A DNA stretch of 34,625 bases from JADLEX01 sp964586775. Its GTDB lineage: Bacteria > Lernaellota > Lernaellaia > JACKCT01. Shown one piece after another: positions 10,535 through 19,777 of this stretch; position 1 is the first letter of the stretch; each line of letters begins with the position of its first letter. The stretch covers positions 1 to 34,625 of the forward strand of contig CAZPJD010000028.1 of NCBI GenBank assembly GCA_964586775.1, given 5' to 3'. Below the pieces are notes generated by a model. It was not told where the DNA came from. It did not search any database and worked only from the letters and a program-made list of their open reading frames with translations. A program made the translations under genes and the position numbers.

Positions 10535-11461
10535 ATGATCGTCGATGTCAAACCCCCGCGGAGAACGCGATTCTTTCAGGCGGCCCTGATCGGCTCCGTG
10601 GTGCTCCACGGCGTCGCGTGGGCCGCGCTGACCAGCTTCGGGCAGCATTCGGTTTCGGAGTCCTATATCGTTCAGGTCATCATCAACGAGAAGCCTCCGC
10701 AGCCGACCCCTGACGAAAAGAAGATCAAGGAACTCACCCGCAAGATGAACGAGGCGACTCCGCCTCCGGTCGATGAGCAACAGATCAAGGAAGTCGTGAA
10801 GGAAAAGCCGCCGGAGCTCAAGCCCATGGCGGTGTTCAACGCGACGCGCGAGAAACCGCAGACCGAGATCGTCAACATCGGCAAGATGGACCGCAACATG
10901 GCGTCCAACAGCAACGAGCCCTTCATGGCCAATCTCAATACCGGCCGCAAGGGCCCGGGCGCCGGCGCCGACGGACCCGAGGCGAAGATGATCGCCATCG
11001 GATCGGGCCGCAAGGGTGGCATCGGCATCAGCTCGTCGGGCGAGGGCTCGGTTTCCGTCAACATCGGCAGCGGCTTCGGTGGCGGTCGCGGCGCGGGTCG
11101 CGGTTCGGGCACCGGCGACGGCCCCGACGTGGCCAACGTCTTCCTCGGCGGCGTCGGCACCGGTCGCGGCGGCGGTGGCGGCGGTGGCGGTGGCGGCGGT
11201 ATTCAGGTCGGTTCCATCGGCGGCGGCGGCGGTCGCAAGGCCAGCTCCGGCCCGCCTCCGGTCGCGGTCGCGCCCATTGCCAAAAAAGAGGCCGCTCCCA
11301 CCGGGCCGAGCGTCTCGGGCGAGTGGGTCGTGGCCTCCGTGGCGGGTCCCATCGCGGCGCTGCAACTGCGTTGCCTGAACAACGACGGCGTTCACATTTA
11401 CGGAAACATCAAGATCCAGTGCTCGAACAACGTCATCGTGGCGGCCTGGCGTCGCCAATAG
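10535..11461 (+). CDS. TonB-like energy transducer with Gly-rich linker and unusual C-terminus
   Basis: This 308-residue protein has TonB architecture. A cytoplasmic basic tail is followed by a single membrane helix (about residues 13-32) in which Ser21-x3-His25 reproduces the SxxxH motif that TonB uses to contact ExbB and ExbD. A Pro/Lys/Glu-rich span follows (about 52-100, with KPPQPTPDEKKIKE). Next comes a long Gly-rich region (about 128-240) with an uninterrupted run of 11 glycines. The C-terminal 50 residues are not a canonical TonB domain: they hold two cysteines 15 residues apart in QLRCLNNDG and KIQCSNN, probably a disulfide, and end in AAWRRQ. They could be a shortened AgmX/PglI-like or unrelated receptor-binding domain. 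GGGGAG lies 10 bases before the ATG. It is the third gene after exbB and exbD and is closed by a strong terminator. Confidence 0.75.
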   Translation: MIVDVKPPRRTRFFQAALIGSVVLHGVAWAALTSFGQHSVSESYIVQVIINEKPPQPTPDEKKIKELTRKMNEATPPPVDEQQIKEVVKEKPPELKPMAVFNATREKPQTEIVNIGKMDRNMASNSNEPFMANLNTGRKGPGAGADGPEAKMIAIGSGRKGGIGISSSGEGSVSVNIGSGFGGGRGAGRGSGTGDGPDVANVFLGGVGTGRGGGGGGGGGGGIQVGSIGGGGGRKASSGPPPVAVAPIAKKEAAPTGPSVSGEWVVASVAGPIAALQLRCLNNDGVHIYGNIKIQCSNNVIVAAWRRQ

Positions 11462-11482
11462 TCCTCCCCATCCGAAAACACC

Positions 11483-11510
11483 AAAGCCGGCCGCGAGGCC
11501 GGCTTTGTTC
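11483..11510 (+). terminator. Intrinsic terminator after the TonB-like gene
   Basis: AAAGCCGGCC (11483-11492), loop GCGA, and GGCCGGCTTT (11497-11506) form a perfect 10-base-pair stem ending in TTTGTT. It lies between convergent genes, and an A-run on the left arm may let it act on the opposite transcript too. Confidence 0.85.
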
Positions 11511-11534
11511 GTCTGGGATACGTGATCGGTTGCG

Positions 11535-12920
11535 CTATTTCGCGGGAGCCGCCGCGGGAGCGACCGCGGGTGCCGGGGGAAGCTTCGTCAGCGCGTCCTC
11601 GGCCGTATGCGCGACCAGCGGCGCCTTGTCCTTCACGGCTTCCTTGACCGCCGCGATGCCCTTGGGGTCACCCAGCGTCGCGAGCGCCGTCACCGCCGCG
11701 GCACGCACCTCGATGTCCTTGTCCTTCGCGAGCGAGAGCATGAGATCGAGCGACGGCGCGTGCTTCATCACACCGAGCGTGTAGGCGGCGTACTTGCGCA
11801 CGGGCGCGCTCTTGTCCTTGGCGGCGGCCGTCACCGCGGGGATGCAGGCGTCGCCGTAACTGGCGACCGCGTCGGCGGCGTCCTTGGCCAGGTTGAAGTC
11901 GATATCCTTCCACTGGGCCATCAGCGGCGCGAGCGCCTTCGGGTCCTTGATGCCGCCCAGCACGCCCGCCACGTCGCGGCGGAAGTACTTGTCCTTGTCG
12001 GAAAGCCCCGCGATGAGTTGATCCACCACGGCGGGTCCCGCCTTCACCAGCGCCTCGGCCGCGGCCTTTTTCACGGCCGGGTCTTCGTCGCGCAGGGCGT
12101 CGATCCACGTCTCCATCGAACCCGGATCGCCGATCTGGATGAGCGCGACGGCCGCGCGACGGCGCACCACCATGTCCTTGTCTTTGAGCGCTTCCTTGAG
12201 CGGCGCGACCGCCGGCTGCCCCACCATCACCAGAGCGGCGACGGCGGCTTCCTTGACGGTCGGCTCCTTGTCATGGAACAGGCGCAGCAGCGAATCGACC
12301 ACCGCGCCTTCCTTGGTCGCACCCAGCGCAAGCGCGGCGCTGCGGCGGATGTTTTTGTTCTCGGCCTTGAGAACGTTGGTCGACAGTTCGGGACCGAAGA
12401 GATCGGCGAGAAGTTGGAGCAAAACGGGCGTGAACGAGCCCGTCTCGAAGATGACCTCGTCGTCGTAATACACCGCGCCGATCTTGGCGTAGTATTTGTT
12501 CAGGTGCGGTTTGAGGGTTTCGCCGTGGAACGACCGGGAAATCGGCGGCGCATTGCCCGCCGCCAGAGTGATCGTCCCGCGCACCATCGACTTGCCATCC
12601 TTGGGCTCGCCCTTGGCCTTGACGGTCAGGGTGGCGTCGCCGCCGACCTCCATGCCGGTGCGGGGTTGCAGACCAACCTGGTCCAAAATCTCCTTCGCGG
12701 TCGCCTCGATTTTCAGCTTCTCCTTGGCGGGGCCCTTGGACTTGTCGTCGACCTTGATCTTCACCGACTTCGCCACGCGAAACGCCTGCACCTGCTCGTC
12801 GGTGGGTTTCTCCACCGGCAGGTCCTCGTCCGAACACCCCGCCGCGATCCAAGGCAGCACAAACGCCGCCGCCAGTACCGCGAGAACCGCCATTTTGTTC
12901 GCCCGCTCGCGCAACGTCAT
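11535..12920 (-). CDS. HEAT-repeat lipoprotein
   Basis: This 461-residue lipoprotein starts at 12920, where GGGAGGAG lies just upstream; longer frame extensions lack a ribosome site. The signal peptide ends in the lipobox IAAGC with Cys29, followed by the acidic SDED. Residues about 38-160 form an unrecognised N-terminal domain. From about 165 to 445 there are roughly eight to nine HEAT-type helical pairs, seen in repeating segments such as VVDSLLRLFHDKEPTVKEAA, APLKEALKDKDMVVRRRAA, VVDQLIAGLSDKDKYFRRD and LMLSLAKDKDIEVRAAAVTA. HEAT solenoids bind other proteins, so a scaffold or envelope assembly role is likely, but no enzyme is indicated. The C-terminus is an Ala/Pro-rich tail. It is convergent with the TonB-like gene. 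Confidence 0.88.
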   Translation of the reverse strand: MTLRERANKMAVLAVLAAAFVLPWIAAGCSDEDLPVEKPTDEQVQAFRVAKSVKIKVDDKSKGPAKEKLKIEATAKEILDQVGLQPRTGMEVGGDATLTVKAKGEPKDGKSMVRGTITLAAGNAPPISRSFHGETLKPHLNKYYAKIGAVYYDDEVIFETGSFTPVLLQLLADLFGPELSTNVLKAENKNIRRSAALALGATKEGAVVDSLLRLFHDKEPTVKEAAVAALVMVGQPAVAPLKEALKDKDMVVRRRAAVALIQIGDPGSMETWIDALRDEDPAVKKAAAEALVKAGPAVVDQLIAGLSDKDKYFRRDVAGVLGGIKDPKALAPLMAQWKDIDFNLAKDAADAVASYGDACIPAVTAAAKDKSAPVRKYAAYTLGVMKHAPSLDLMLSLAKDKDIEVRAAAVTALATLGDPKGIAAVKEAVKDKAPLVAHTAEDALTKLPPAPAVAPAAAPAK

Positions 12921-13023
12921 GCCGATCTCTCCTCCCGATTTCCGGCCCCCGTCGGAGCCGGGTTCGCCGAACCGAACGCCCGGCGAACGCACCTCATTCG
13001 CATATCGATTTAGGACCCCCAAA

Positions 13024-13053
13024 AACATAGCACGATTGCCGAGCCGATGTCAC
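13024..13053 (-). promoter_or_regulatory. Putative promoter of the HEAT-repeat lipoprotein gene
   Basis: On the minus strand GTGACA (13053-13048) is followed after 18 bases by TATGTT (13029-13024), preceded by TGC as an extended -10. The leader to the start at 12920 would be about 100 bases. The 11-base string CGTGCTATGTT recurs at 23364-23374 before another lipoprotein gene. Confidence 0.45.
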
Positions 13054-13129
13054 AGGGTTGGGAGAAGGACAAGAAGCGGCGAATGGCGCTTCGCGTCCGG
13101 GCGAATCGCGCTCGAACCCTCACCTTCGC

Positions 13130-13157
13130 TTGACAGTTGGCCGTGCCCTCCAAAGAT
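13130..13157 (+). promoter_or_regulatory. Putative promoter of the cysteine-repeat gene
   Basis: A perfect TTGACA (13130-13135) is followed after 16 bases by AAAGAT (13152-13157). The ribosome site AAGGAGG (13167-13173) lies just downstream, so the leader would be short. It is divergent from the HEAT gene promoter. Confidence 0.5.
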
Positions 13158-13177
13158 GTTCCTCTCAAGGAGGAACG

Positions 13178-14431
13178 ATGGACGGCCACGCCCTGCGCAC
13201 CCTCGCGACGATCCTGTTCGTCGTCGGCGCGGCGTCGGGTCTAGTCCTTCTCGGCTGGGTTGTCGGCAATCCCTTCGCGCCGGATTCGCACGCGGGCGCG
13301 GGGGATCTCGACGACCTCGCGGCGCTCTTCGCGAAAACGCCGTCGCCTTCCGTTCCCCGCGAACCGGACGCCCTCGCGTGTCTGGATCCCTGCCGTCACG
13401 TCGCCGAGTGCGGTCTCGTCCCCGACATCGAGCTGTGCGTGCCGTGGTGCGAGGACGAGTGGGACGCCCGCACGCGCGCCTGCGCCGAGGAAACCTCGTG
13501 CGACCGCATCGAGGAGCAGTGCTTCGGCGATACCGATCTCGAGGAGTGCCGCGCCGTCTGCACGCATATCGCCGAATGCGTGTGGAACGACCTCGCCGAA
13601 GCCGACTGCGTGGAACTGTGCCTCGACGACTGGAACGACGCCGAGCGCGATTGCCTGGCTCAGTCGCCTTGCGAAAAGGGATACGAGTGCGTGGATTGGA
13701 CCGACGAGGACCCGTGCCCCGCGGTGTGCGACAAGCTCCACCTGTGCGGCGCGGTGGACGGCGAATTCGGCGAGTGCGTGCAAATGTGCGAGGACGACAT
13801 GGGCGCGTCGCTGCGCAACTGCGTGCTCGCCTACGATTGCGGCGAGATGGAGGCCGTGTGCGTGGAGGGCCGCCTTCCCGATGCGATGTGCGTGTCGGCG
13901 TGCGACCGGGCGCTCGACTGCGAGCTCGAGGCGATGACCGAGTCGTCGTGCCTCGCCGCGTGCGACGAGGAATGGGACGACGAACTCACAGTCTGCATGG
14001 CCGATGCCATGACGTGCGACGAGGCGGGCGCGTGCTTTGCCGACCCCGGCATTCAGTGCGCCGAGTTGTGCGCGTTCTTCGTCGAGTGCGGCGAGCTCGA
14101 TCCGCTGCAGTACCCGCCGTGCGTGGACACCTGCGAATACGACTTCGCCGACGAGGAGCGCGAGTGCCTGATGGCCGCGGATTGCGGCGGCATCAACGAC
14201 TGCCTGCTGCCGCCCGGCGCGCCGCCCGCGGCGAGCGACGCCGAATGCGCCGACGCGTGCTCGAAGCTTTCGGCGTGCGGGGCGATCGACGCGCCCGATC
14301 AGATCGCGTGCGTGGATTCGTGCACGGGCGCGTGGACGGAGCTGCGCATCAACTGCGTGCGCGAGGCGACCTGCCAGACCGTGTCGTCCGCGTGTTTCAG
14401 CGGTGGGGCGGTGCTGGGCGAAGCGCCGTAA
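13178..14431 (+). CDS. Membrane-anchored protein with six eight-cysteine repeats
   Basis: The start at 13178 has AAGGAGG 4 bases upstream; the product is 417 residues. An N-terminal hydrophobic helix (about residues 7-29) without a clear cleavage site suggests a periplasm-facing or secreted anchor. Residues 68-406 consist of six consecutive modules, at 68-115, 124-171, 180-228, 238-286, 294-342 and 357-406. Each has exactly eight cysteines in the pattern C-x3-C-x5-C-x(8-10)-C-x3-C-x10-C-x(5-6)-C-x(5-6)-C, 48 cysteines in all. Most modules have a conserved acidic or aromatic stretch (for example EDEW, LDDW, DEEW) after the fifth cysteine. The even, regular pattern implies four disulfides per module. 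The protein is strongly acidic. I do not recognise a named family; metal binding or an extracellular stalk are possibilities only. The stop lies one base from the convergent pgi gene. Confidence 0.85.
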   Translation: MDGHALRTLATILFVVGAASGLVLLGWVVGNPFAPDSHAGAGDLDDLAALFAKTPSPSVPREPDALACLDPCRHVAECGLVPDIELCVPWCEDEWDARTRACAEETSCDRIEEQCFGDTDLEECRAVCTHIAECVWNDLAEADCVELCLDDWNDAERDCLAQSPCEKGYECVDWTDEDPCPAVCDKLHLCGAVDGEFGECVQMCEDDMGASLRNCVLAYDCGEMEAVCVEGRLPDAMCVSACDRALDCELEAMTESSCLAACDEEWDDELTVCMADAMTCDEAGACFADPGIQCAELCAFFVECGELDPLQYPPCVDTCEYDFADEERECLMAADCGGINDCLLPPGAPPAASDAECADACSKLSACGAIDAPDQIACVDSCTGAWTELRINCVREATCQTVSSACFSGGAVLGEAP

Positions 14432-14432
14432 G

Positions 14433-15860
<1,428 letters not shown>

Positions 15861-15894
15861 GGAAACCTCCGTTTGTTTGCGAAAGACCGCGGCG

Positions 15895-16662
15895 TCAGCC
15901 GAGCGCGCGGACGCGTTCGACGAGCGCGGGGAGAACCTGCGTGGCCCCGCCCATGATCGTCAGATCGGCGAGCGTGCCGGTCAGGTGCGTGGGCTCCAGA
16001 TTGATTTCGATGATCTTCGCGCCGCGTGACTTTGCCGTGACGGGCAGTCCCGCCGCCGGGTACACCATGGCGCTGGTGCCGATGACGAGCATGAGGTCGC
16101 ACGACGCCGCCAGAATCGCCGCGTCGCGCGCCGCCCGATCGGGGATCGCCTCGCCGAAGAGCACCACGTCGGGCTTCAGGATCGCGCCGCACTCCACGCA
16201 TTCGGGCGGCGGCGGCGTCGACAACTCGCGAAGCTGCGCGAATCGCTCCGCGCCGTCGGCGCGCCCGCAGCGCAGGCACACGAGGCGGCGGCTGTTGCCG
16301 TGGAAATCGATCACGCGGCGCGATCCGCCGGCCTGATGCAGGTTGTCGATGTTCTGCGTGACGATCGCGTCGAGGCGGCCCATGGCCTCGAGCTCAGCCA
16401 GCGCCGTGTGACCCGGATTCGCGCGCGCCGATTCGACGACGTCCATCATCTCGAAGAGCATCGACCACACCTTGCGCGGCGACGAAACGAACGCCTCGAT
16501 CGTCGCGTACTCCATCGGGTCGAAACGCTCCCACAGCCCGCCGGGGCTGCGAAAATCCGGGATGCCCGAATCGACCGAGATGCCCGCGCCGGTGAGCGCC
16601 ACCGCGACCTTCGCGTCGCGCAGGATCCTCGCGGCGGCGTCGATGTCATCCGTGCGCGTCAT
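15895..16662 (-). CDS. NAD-dependent protein deacylase, Sir2 family
   Basis: This 255-residue sirtuin removes acyl groups from lysine using NAD. The NAD pocket is LTGAGISVDSGIPDFRSPGG (about residues 23-42), followed by TQNIDNLHQAGG (102-113), with catalytic His121 in IDFHGN. Zinc is bound by Cys129/Cys132 and Cys155/Cys158. GTSAMVYPAAGLP and IEINLEPT follow in the Rossmann core. The Tyr/Arg pair that marks desuccinylases is not evident, so substrate class is open. The start at 16662 is chosen because GGAG lies 5 bases upstream; an in-frame ATG at 16704 would add 14 residues. The start region is a 29-base tandem duplication that also copies the ribosome site and an out-of-frame ATG. It lies between a TPR gene and pgi. 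Confidence 0.92.
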   Translation of the reverse strand: MTRTDDIDAAARILRDAKVAVALTGAGISVDSGIPDFRSPGGLWERFDPMEYATIEAFVSSPRKVWSMLFEMMDVVESARANPGHTALAELEAMGRLDAIVTQNIDNLHQAGGSRRVIDFHGNSRRLVCLRCGRADGAERFAQLRELSTPPPPECVECGAILKPDVVLFGEAIPDRAARDAAILAASCDLMLVIGTSAMVYPAAGLPVTAKSRGAKIIEINLEPTHLTGTLADLTIMGGATQVLPALVERVRALG

Positions 16663-16700
16663 GTCCGCTCCACGTCGTCCGTGCGCGTCATTCTCGCTCC
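16643..16700 (-). repeat. 29-base tandem duplication of a ribosome site and start codon
   Basis: Two adjacent 29-base units (16700-16672 and 16671-16643, read on the minus strand) match at 24 of 29 positions. Each contains GGAGCG, then ATGACGCGCACGGA. Because 29 is not a multiple of three, the first ATG is out of frame with the sirtuin and the second is the probable true start. Confidence 0.8.
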
Positions 16701-16716
16701 GCATTTTTAGGGCGCA

Positions 16717-17400
16717 TCACTCGCGCTCCACGGGGCTGCGCAGGAAACGCAGCCGGTCTCCCGCGCGCACGATCATGTCCTCGGGCTCGCCCAGCACCTC
16801 GGCGATCTTCAGGTAGCGGCGGTACTGCGCGACGGCTTCGGGGATGCGCTCGGCGTGCTCGAAGGCGACGGCGAGGTTGAAGTGCGCACCCGCGTTGTCG
16901 TAGTCCGACTCGATCGAGCCCTGATAGGCGCGGATCGCCTCTTCATAACGCATCAAGCGACCGAGGCAGATGCCGAGCGAGTTGAGCAACCGGCTGTTGC
17001 CCGCGTCCGACTCCAGCGCCTTTTGCAGCAGGTCGGCGCACTCCTCGAACCGCTCCGATTGAATCAGCGAGCGCGCGGTTTCGAGATAGTCCTCGATCAC
17101 GCGCTCCTTGGCGGCGGCCTCGGCGGCGGCGTCGCGCGCGCCGAAAAGGAACTCGGCCGCGCCCGCGCCCTCGGCGCCGGGACGCACGGGGCGGATCGGC
17201 ACGCCGCGCGGAAAAACGCCGCGGCTTTGCGCGAAACGGATCGCGATGAAGAGGACGAAGAGCGCGAAACAGACGAGCAGATAATTGACGACGGCCGCGC
17301 GCACCGCCACGCCGAATACCGCGACCGCCATCACGAAGACGAGCGTCAGCACGCCGTCCAAAATCAGCAGGATGCGCAGCTCGCGGCCCTCGAAACGCAT
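16717..17400 (-). CDS. TPR-repeat membrane protein
   Basis: This protein of about 227 residues has two adjacent membrane helices near its N-terminus (about residues 9-32 and 36-56). A Pro/Ala-rich cytoplasmic or periplasmic linker follows, then TPR units (about 110-205). These are visible as ARSLIQSERFEECADLLQKA, SRLLNSLGICLGRLMRYEEA and AHFNLAVAFEHAERIPEAVA. TPR domains bind partner proteins; no catalytic motif is visible. The ATG at 17400 is preferred, but a GTG at 17412 in the same frame is possible and neither has a strong ribosome site. It lies between the creatininase-like gene and the sirtuin gene with gaps under 75 bases, so cotranscription is likely. Confidence 0.8.
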   Translation of the reverse strand: MRFEGRELRILLILDGVLTLVFVMAVAVFGVAVRAAVVNYLLVCFALFVLFIAIRFAQSRGVFPRGVPIRPVRPGAEGAGAAEFLFGARDAAAEAAAKERVIEDYLETARSLIQSERFEECADLLQKALESDAGNSRLLNSLGICLGRLMRYEEAIRAYQGSIESDYDNAGAHFNLAVAFEHAERIPEAVAQYRRYLKIAEVLGEPEDMIVRAGDRLRFLRSPVERE

Positions 17401-17469
17401 GGCGATCGGCACGCTAACACAAACGACCGCGAAGAAAAACGGCGCGAGGCAAATCGGGGCGACGCACTC

Positions 17470-18471
17470 TCACGTCGCCATCAGCGCGTCGGCGATGGCA
17501 TTCAGCGGGCGGTTCAGCAGGATGCGTCGCCAGGCCCACAAGGGCGAGTGAACGCCCGCATCCATGCCGCGATCGAGAAAGTCCCCGGCGGCGTCGGCGG
17601 TGAGGGCGACGAGATGCCCGAAGATCCGCCGCCCTTCCTCCTCGCTCGCGAACGCCGGATAGCCGTAGTACGAGTTCGCGCGGAAGAATTTGAGCGCGCG
17701 CAAAAGCAGCGTCGCGGTGCGTTTCACGCGGCCCCTGCGCGCAAACGCACCGCCGCCCGCGTCGTCCGAAAACAGGAAAGAATCGTTTTCGCCCTCGCCG
17801 GGCTCCTCGCGCGGCACCGCGCCGGGCAGCGCCTGCCAGCCGTCCTCCACGAGCGCACCGTAGAGATGCAGCGCCATCGAGGTTTCGACATATCCCGCGT
17901 GCTGATCGCGCACCAGGTGACGCAGTTCGGCCCTGCGCCCCGGCACGTCGGCGATGGCGTCGAGGAATACGTGGCCTTCGCGCACGCGCGAAAGCAGCAT
18001 CGAAAACATCGAGACGACCGCGACGCCGTATTTGCGCGCGAGCCGCTCGCCCGCCAGTTCGAGCGCCAGAAAATGCCGCGGCCCGCCGTGGAACGAGCTG
18101 AAGCCCATGCGCGCAAACCCCGCCTTGGCGAAGGGTTCGAGCAGCGTGTACGCGACGCGCTCCACCAGGTGCGGCGAAAACTCGACCGAGCCCAGCATCG
18201 GCAGGGTGTCAGCCGCGACGTGCATCGGCGGCACGAGCACCACGGTCCAGTCGGGCCGGCGCTCGAGTACCGCCAGCGCGGCGTGCTCGGCCAGCGCTCG
18301 CGCCTCGAACACGTCCTGCCCCAGCGGCAGGTGCGGGCCGTGGACCTCGAGCGGGCTCATCGTCGCAAGGATGAAGGTGCGCGCCGGATCAAGCGCCTTC
18401 ATCCGCGTGTGCGTGATGCGCTCCAGACGCAGCAGCCGGTCGTGCGTGATTTCGTGCGGTACGTCGGTCAT
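17470..18471 (-). CDS. Creatininase-family amidohydrolase-like protein
   Basis: This 333-residue protein has the creatininase metal-site signature in SPLEVHGPHLPLGQD (Glu42, His44, Asp53), with His128 in SSFHGG and HAGYVETSM (His191, Glu196) further on. Family members are cytosolic zinc or manganese hydrolases of cyclic amides (creatinine, guanidino lactams, mycofactocin-peptide cleavage by MftE). Here the usual NGHGGN is SSFHGGPRH, so Asn residues near the active site are replaced, and there is an extra insert around residues 215-255. The substrate cannot be told from sequence. GGAGAAG lies just before the ATG. It is the first gene of the cluster leading to pgi. No mycofactocin genes are in view. 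Confidence 0.85.
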   Translation of the reverse strand: MTDVPHEITHDRLLRLERITHTRMKALDPARTFILATMSPLEVHGPHLPLGQDVFEARALAEHAALAVLERRPDWTVVLVPPMHVAADTLPMLGSVEFSPHLVERVAYTLLEPFAKAGFARMGFSSFHGGPRHFLALELAGERLARKYGVAVVSMFSMLLSRVREGHVFLDAIADVPGRRAELRHLVRDQHAGYVETSMALHLYGALVEDGWQALPGAVPREEPGEGENDSFLFSDDAGGGAFARRGRVKRTATLLLRALKFFRANSYYGYPAFASEEEGRRIFGHLVALTADAAGDFLDRGMDAGVHSPLWAWRRILLNRPLNAIADALMAT

Positions 18472-18544
18472 GGGCTTCTCCGCGCGGAACGTCGGCGCGA
18501 CGCCGGTCCCCGCGCGAAGCGATGATAGCCCGATGCGCGCGCGC

Positions 18545-19123
18545 TTACTGCGGATCTTCGACGCACTGGCCCTCGGGCGGCCACGGGAGCACGTCGATCA
18601 AATACAGGCACGCCTCCTGGCCCCCCGGCGTCTCGGGACACTCCCATTGCGTCGTTTCCGACCAAAACTGAATCCCCAGCGACGAAGGGCAGTTCGTGAA
18701 GTTCGCCGCGACCTCGTACGTGCCGGTCCCGGCGATTTCGTGCCAGCAGAATTCCCGATCCTCGTACGCTACGTCGGTATCCGACGCAAGCGTGAAAAGG
18801 TAGAACGTGTTCCCGTTCTGCTCGGCCACGCGAATCCGCGCCTCCATGCGGCTTCGCGACTCGGTCGCGCGCACCTCCAACACCTCGACGTCGAGGCCGA
18901 ACGGTGCGCACTCGGGGTCCGGGTCGACCTCGAATTCCATCTCAACGAGCCCGTCCGAGAGCGCAATCGGCGACGCGCACTCTTCGAACGGTTCACAGTC
19001 CTCGCCATCGTCGTCCTGCGCGGAATCGGTCGATGAATCATCGCCGCAAGAAAGCGGGCTCAACGAAAGGACGAGCAGCGCCGCAACCGCGATCGGAAGC
19101 GATATGAATTTGACCGATTTCAT
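18545..19123 (-). CDS. Lipoprotein of unknown function sharing its leader with the Lcl pair
   Basis: The start is set at 19123 with GGAGG 5 bases upstream; the product is 192 residues. The signal peptide ends in SLSPLSC and is followed by GDDSSTD and an acidic linker, so it is a lipoprotein. The first 26 residues are nearly the same as in the two upstream lipoproteins (MKSxKFxSLPxAVAxLLxLS), but the mature part is unrelated. It has a probable beta-rich domain with spaced cysteines (ECAPFG, EFCWHE, NFTNCPSS, QWECPE, EACLYL, GQCVED). I recognise no family. The 46-base spacer before it is a near copy of the spacer between the two Lcl genes, so this gene looks like a chimera of a duplicated leader and a different body. 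Confidence 0.7.
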   Translation of the reverse strand: MKSVKFISLPIAVAALLVLSLSPLSCGDDSSTDSAQDDDGEDCEPFEECASPIALSDGLVEMEFEVDPDPECAPFGLDVEVLEVRATESRSRMEARIRVAEQNGNTFYLFTLASDTDVAYEDREFCWHEIAGTGTYEVAANFTNCPSSLGIQFWSETTQWECPETPGGQEACLYLIDVLPWPPEGQCVEDPQ

Positions 19124-19150
19124 GATCGCCTCCGAAAAGACGACGTCGTT

Positions 19151-19182
19151 GCCGACCGGATTCGAAAAGTCACCGCACGCAG
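19151..19182. repeat. 32-base repeat, copy 1 (3' end of Lcl copy 1)
   Basis: These 32 bases are identical to 19746-19777. They cover the last codons (CVR and stop) and the first part of the 46-base spacer that follows each Lcl gene. Confidence 0.9.
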
Positions 19183-19718
19183 TGCACGGAATGTTTCTCG
19201 TACACGTCCAAACTGCGCGCGACGTAACCAATGTCAAAGAAGAACCCGTAGGCGATCCCCACGCCCTCGCCGCCCAGAGTCGAGGACCAGTATCGCTCGC
19301 ACACGCCCGGCAGGTTGGGTTCGCCGTAGCAACCCGCGTTGGGGCCTTCTTCCGCCTCGCACCCAAGGCACGCGTCCGTCCAGCAGGTGGTGAGATTGCA
19401 GTCATCGTGAACACCGCACGCGCCGGCGGCGGCGGTGTCTTCGCACCCACGCACGAGCGAGCGGAGTTCGTCGATCGTCGGCAGACGCCAGCCGTCGAAT
19501 CCTGCCCACGACAGGCTCTCGCAATAGTTCTTGGCATTCCGCTCGTTCATGCAGCAAACCGAGGCGACCTGCCACGTCAGCCCCGTCGATTCGTCCCGCC
19601 ACGTCTGTTCGACGCGGTGGTCGTCGTCGTCATCATCGCTGCACGAAAGCGGACTCAACGAAAGGGCAAGCAGCGTCGCGACCGCGAACTGAAGCGACAT
19701 GAATTTCAACCAATTCAT
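19170..19718 (-). CDS. Lcl-domain (DUF1566) lipoprotein, copy 1
   Basis: This 182-residue lipoprotein has the signal peptide ending SLSPLSC directly followed by SDDDDDD. The mature domain matches the Lcl/DUF1566 pattern: GLTWQ, then a tyrosine-cysteine helix (NYCESLSWAG), DGWRLPTIDELRSLV, and a terminal strand with YWSST. Lcl domains occur in bacterial surface proteins, including the Legionella collagen-like adhesin. The domain is rich in cysteine, with two near the ends (CC after ASV, HCVR at the C-terminus). It is a tandem paralogue of the next gene upstream, with GGAG before the ATG and the same 46-base intergenic spacer. Confidence 0.8.
   Translation of the reverse strand: MNWLKFMSLQFAVATLLALSLSPLSCSDDDDDDHRVEQTWRDESTGLTWQVASVCCMNERNAKNYCESLSWAGFDGWRLPTIDELRSLVRGCEDTAAAGACGVHDDCNLTTCWTDACLGCEAEEGPNAGCYGEPNLPGVCERYWSSTLGGEGVGIAYGFFFDIGYVARSLDVYEKHSVHCVR
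19633..19689. repeat. 57-base leader repeat, copy 1
   Basis: These 57 bases are identical to 20234-20290 and encode the signal peptide, lipobox and first Asp codons of Lcl copy 1. A diverged third copy covers the leader of the 18545-19123 gene (about 19035-19110). Confidence 0.9.
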
Positions 19719-19745
19719 GATCGGCTCCGAAAGAACGACGTCAAC

Positions 19746-19777
19746 GCCGACCGGATTCGAAAAGTCACCGCACGCAG
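19746..19777. repeat. 32-base repeat, copy 2 (3' end of Lcl copy 2)
   Basis: Identical to 19151-19182, which shows that the duplicated unit includes gene end and spacer, not only the coding domain. Confidence 0.9.

Noticed and set aside
13058..13177. A 40-residue N-terminal extension of the cysteine-repeat protein
   Set aside because: It would place the TTGACA promoter and AAGGAGG ribosome site inside the coding region, and the residues lack signal-peptide character.
16855..18525. A 556-codon plus-strand ORF opposite the TPR and creatininase-like genes
   Set aside because: The translation is a His/Arg/Glu-rich shadow; the minus-strand products have domain motifs and ribosome sites.
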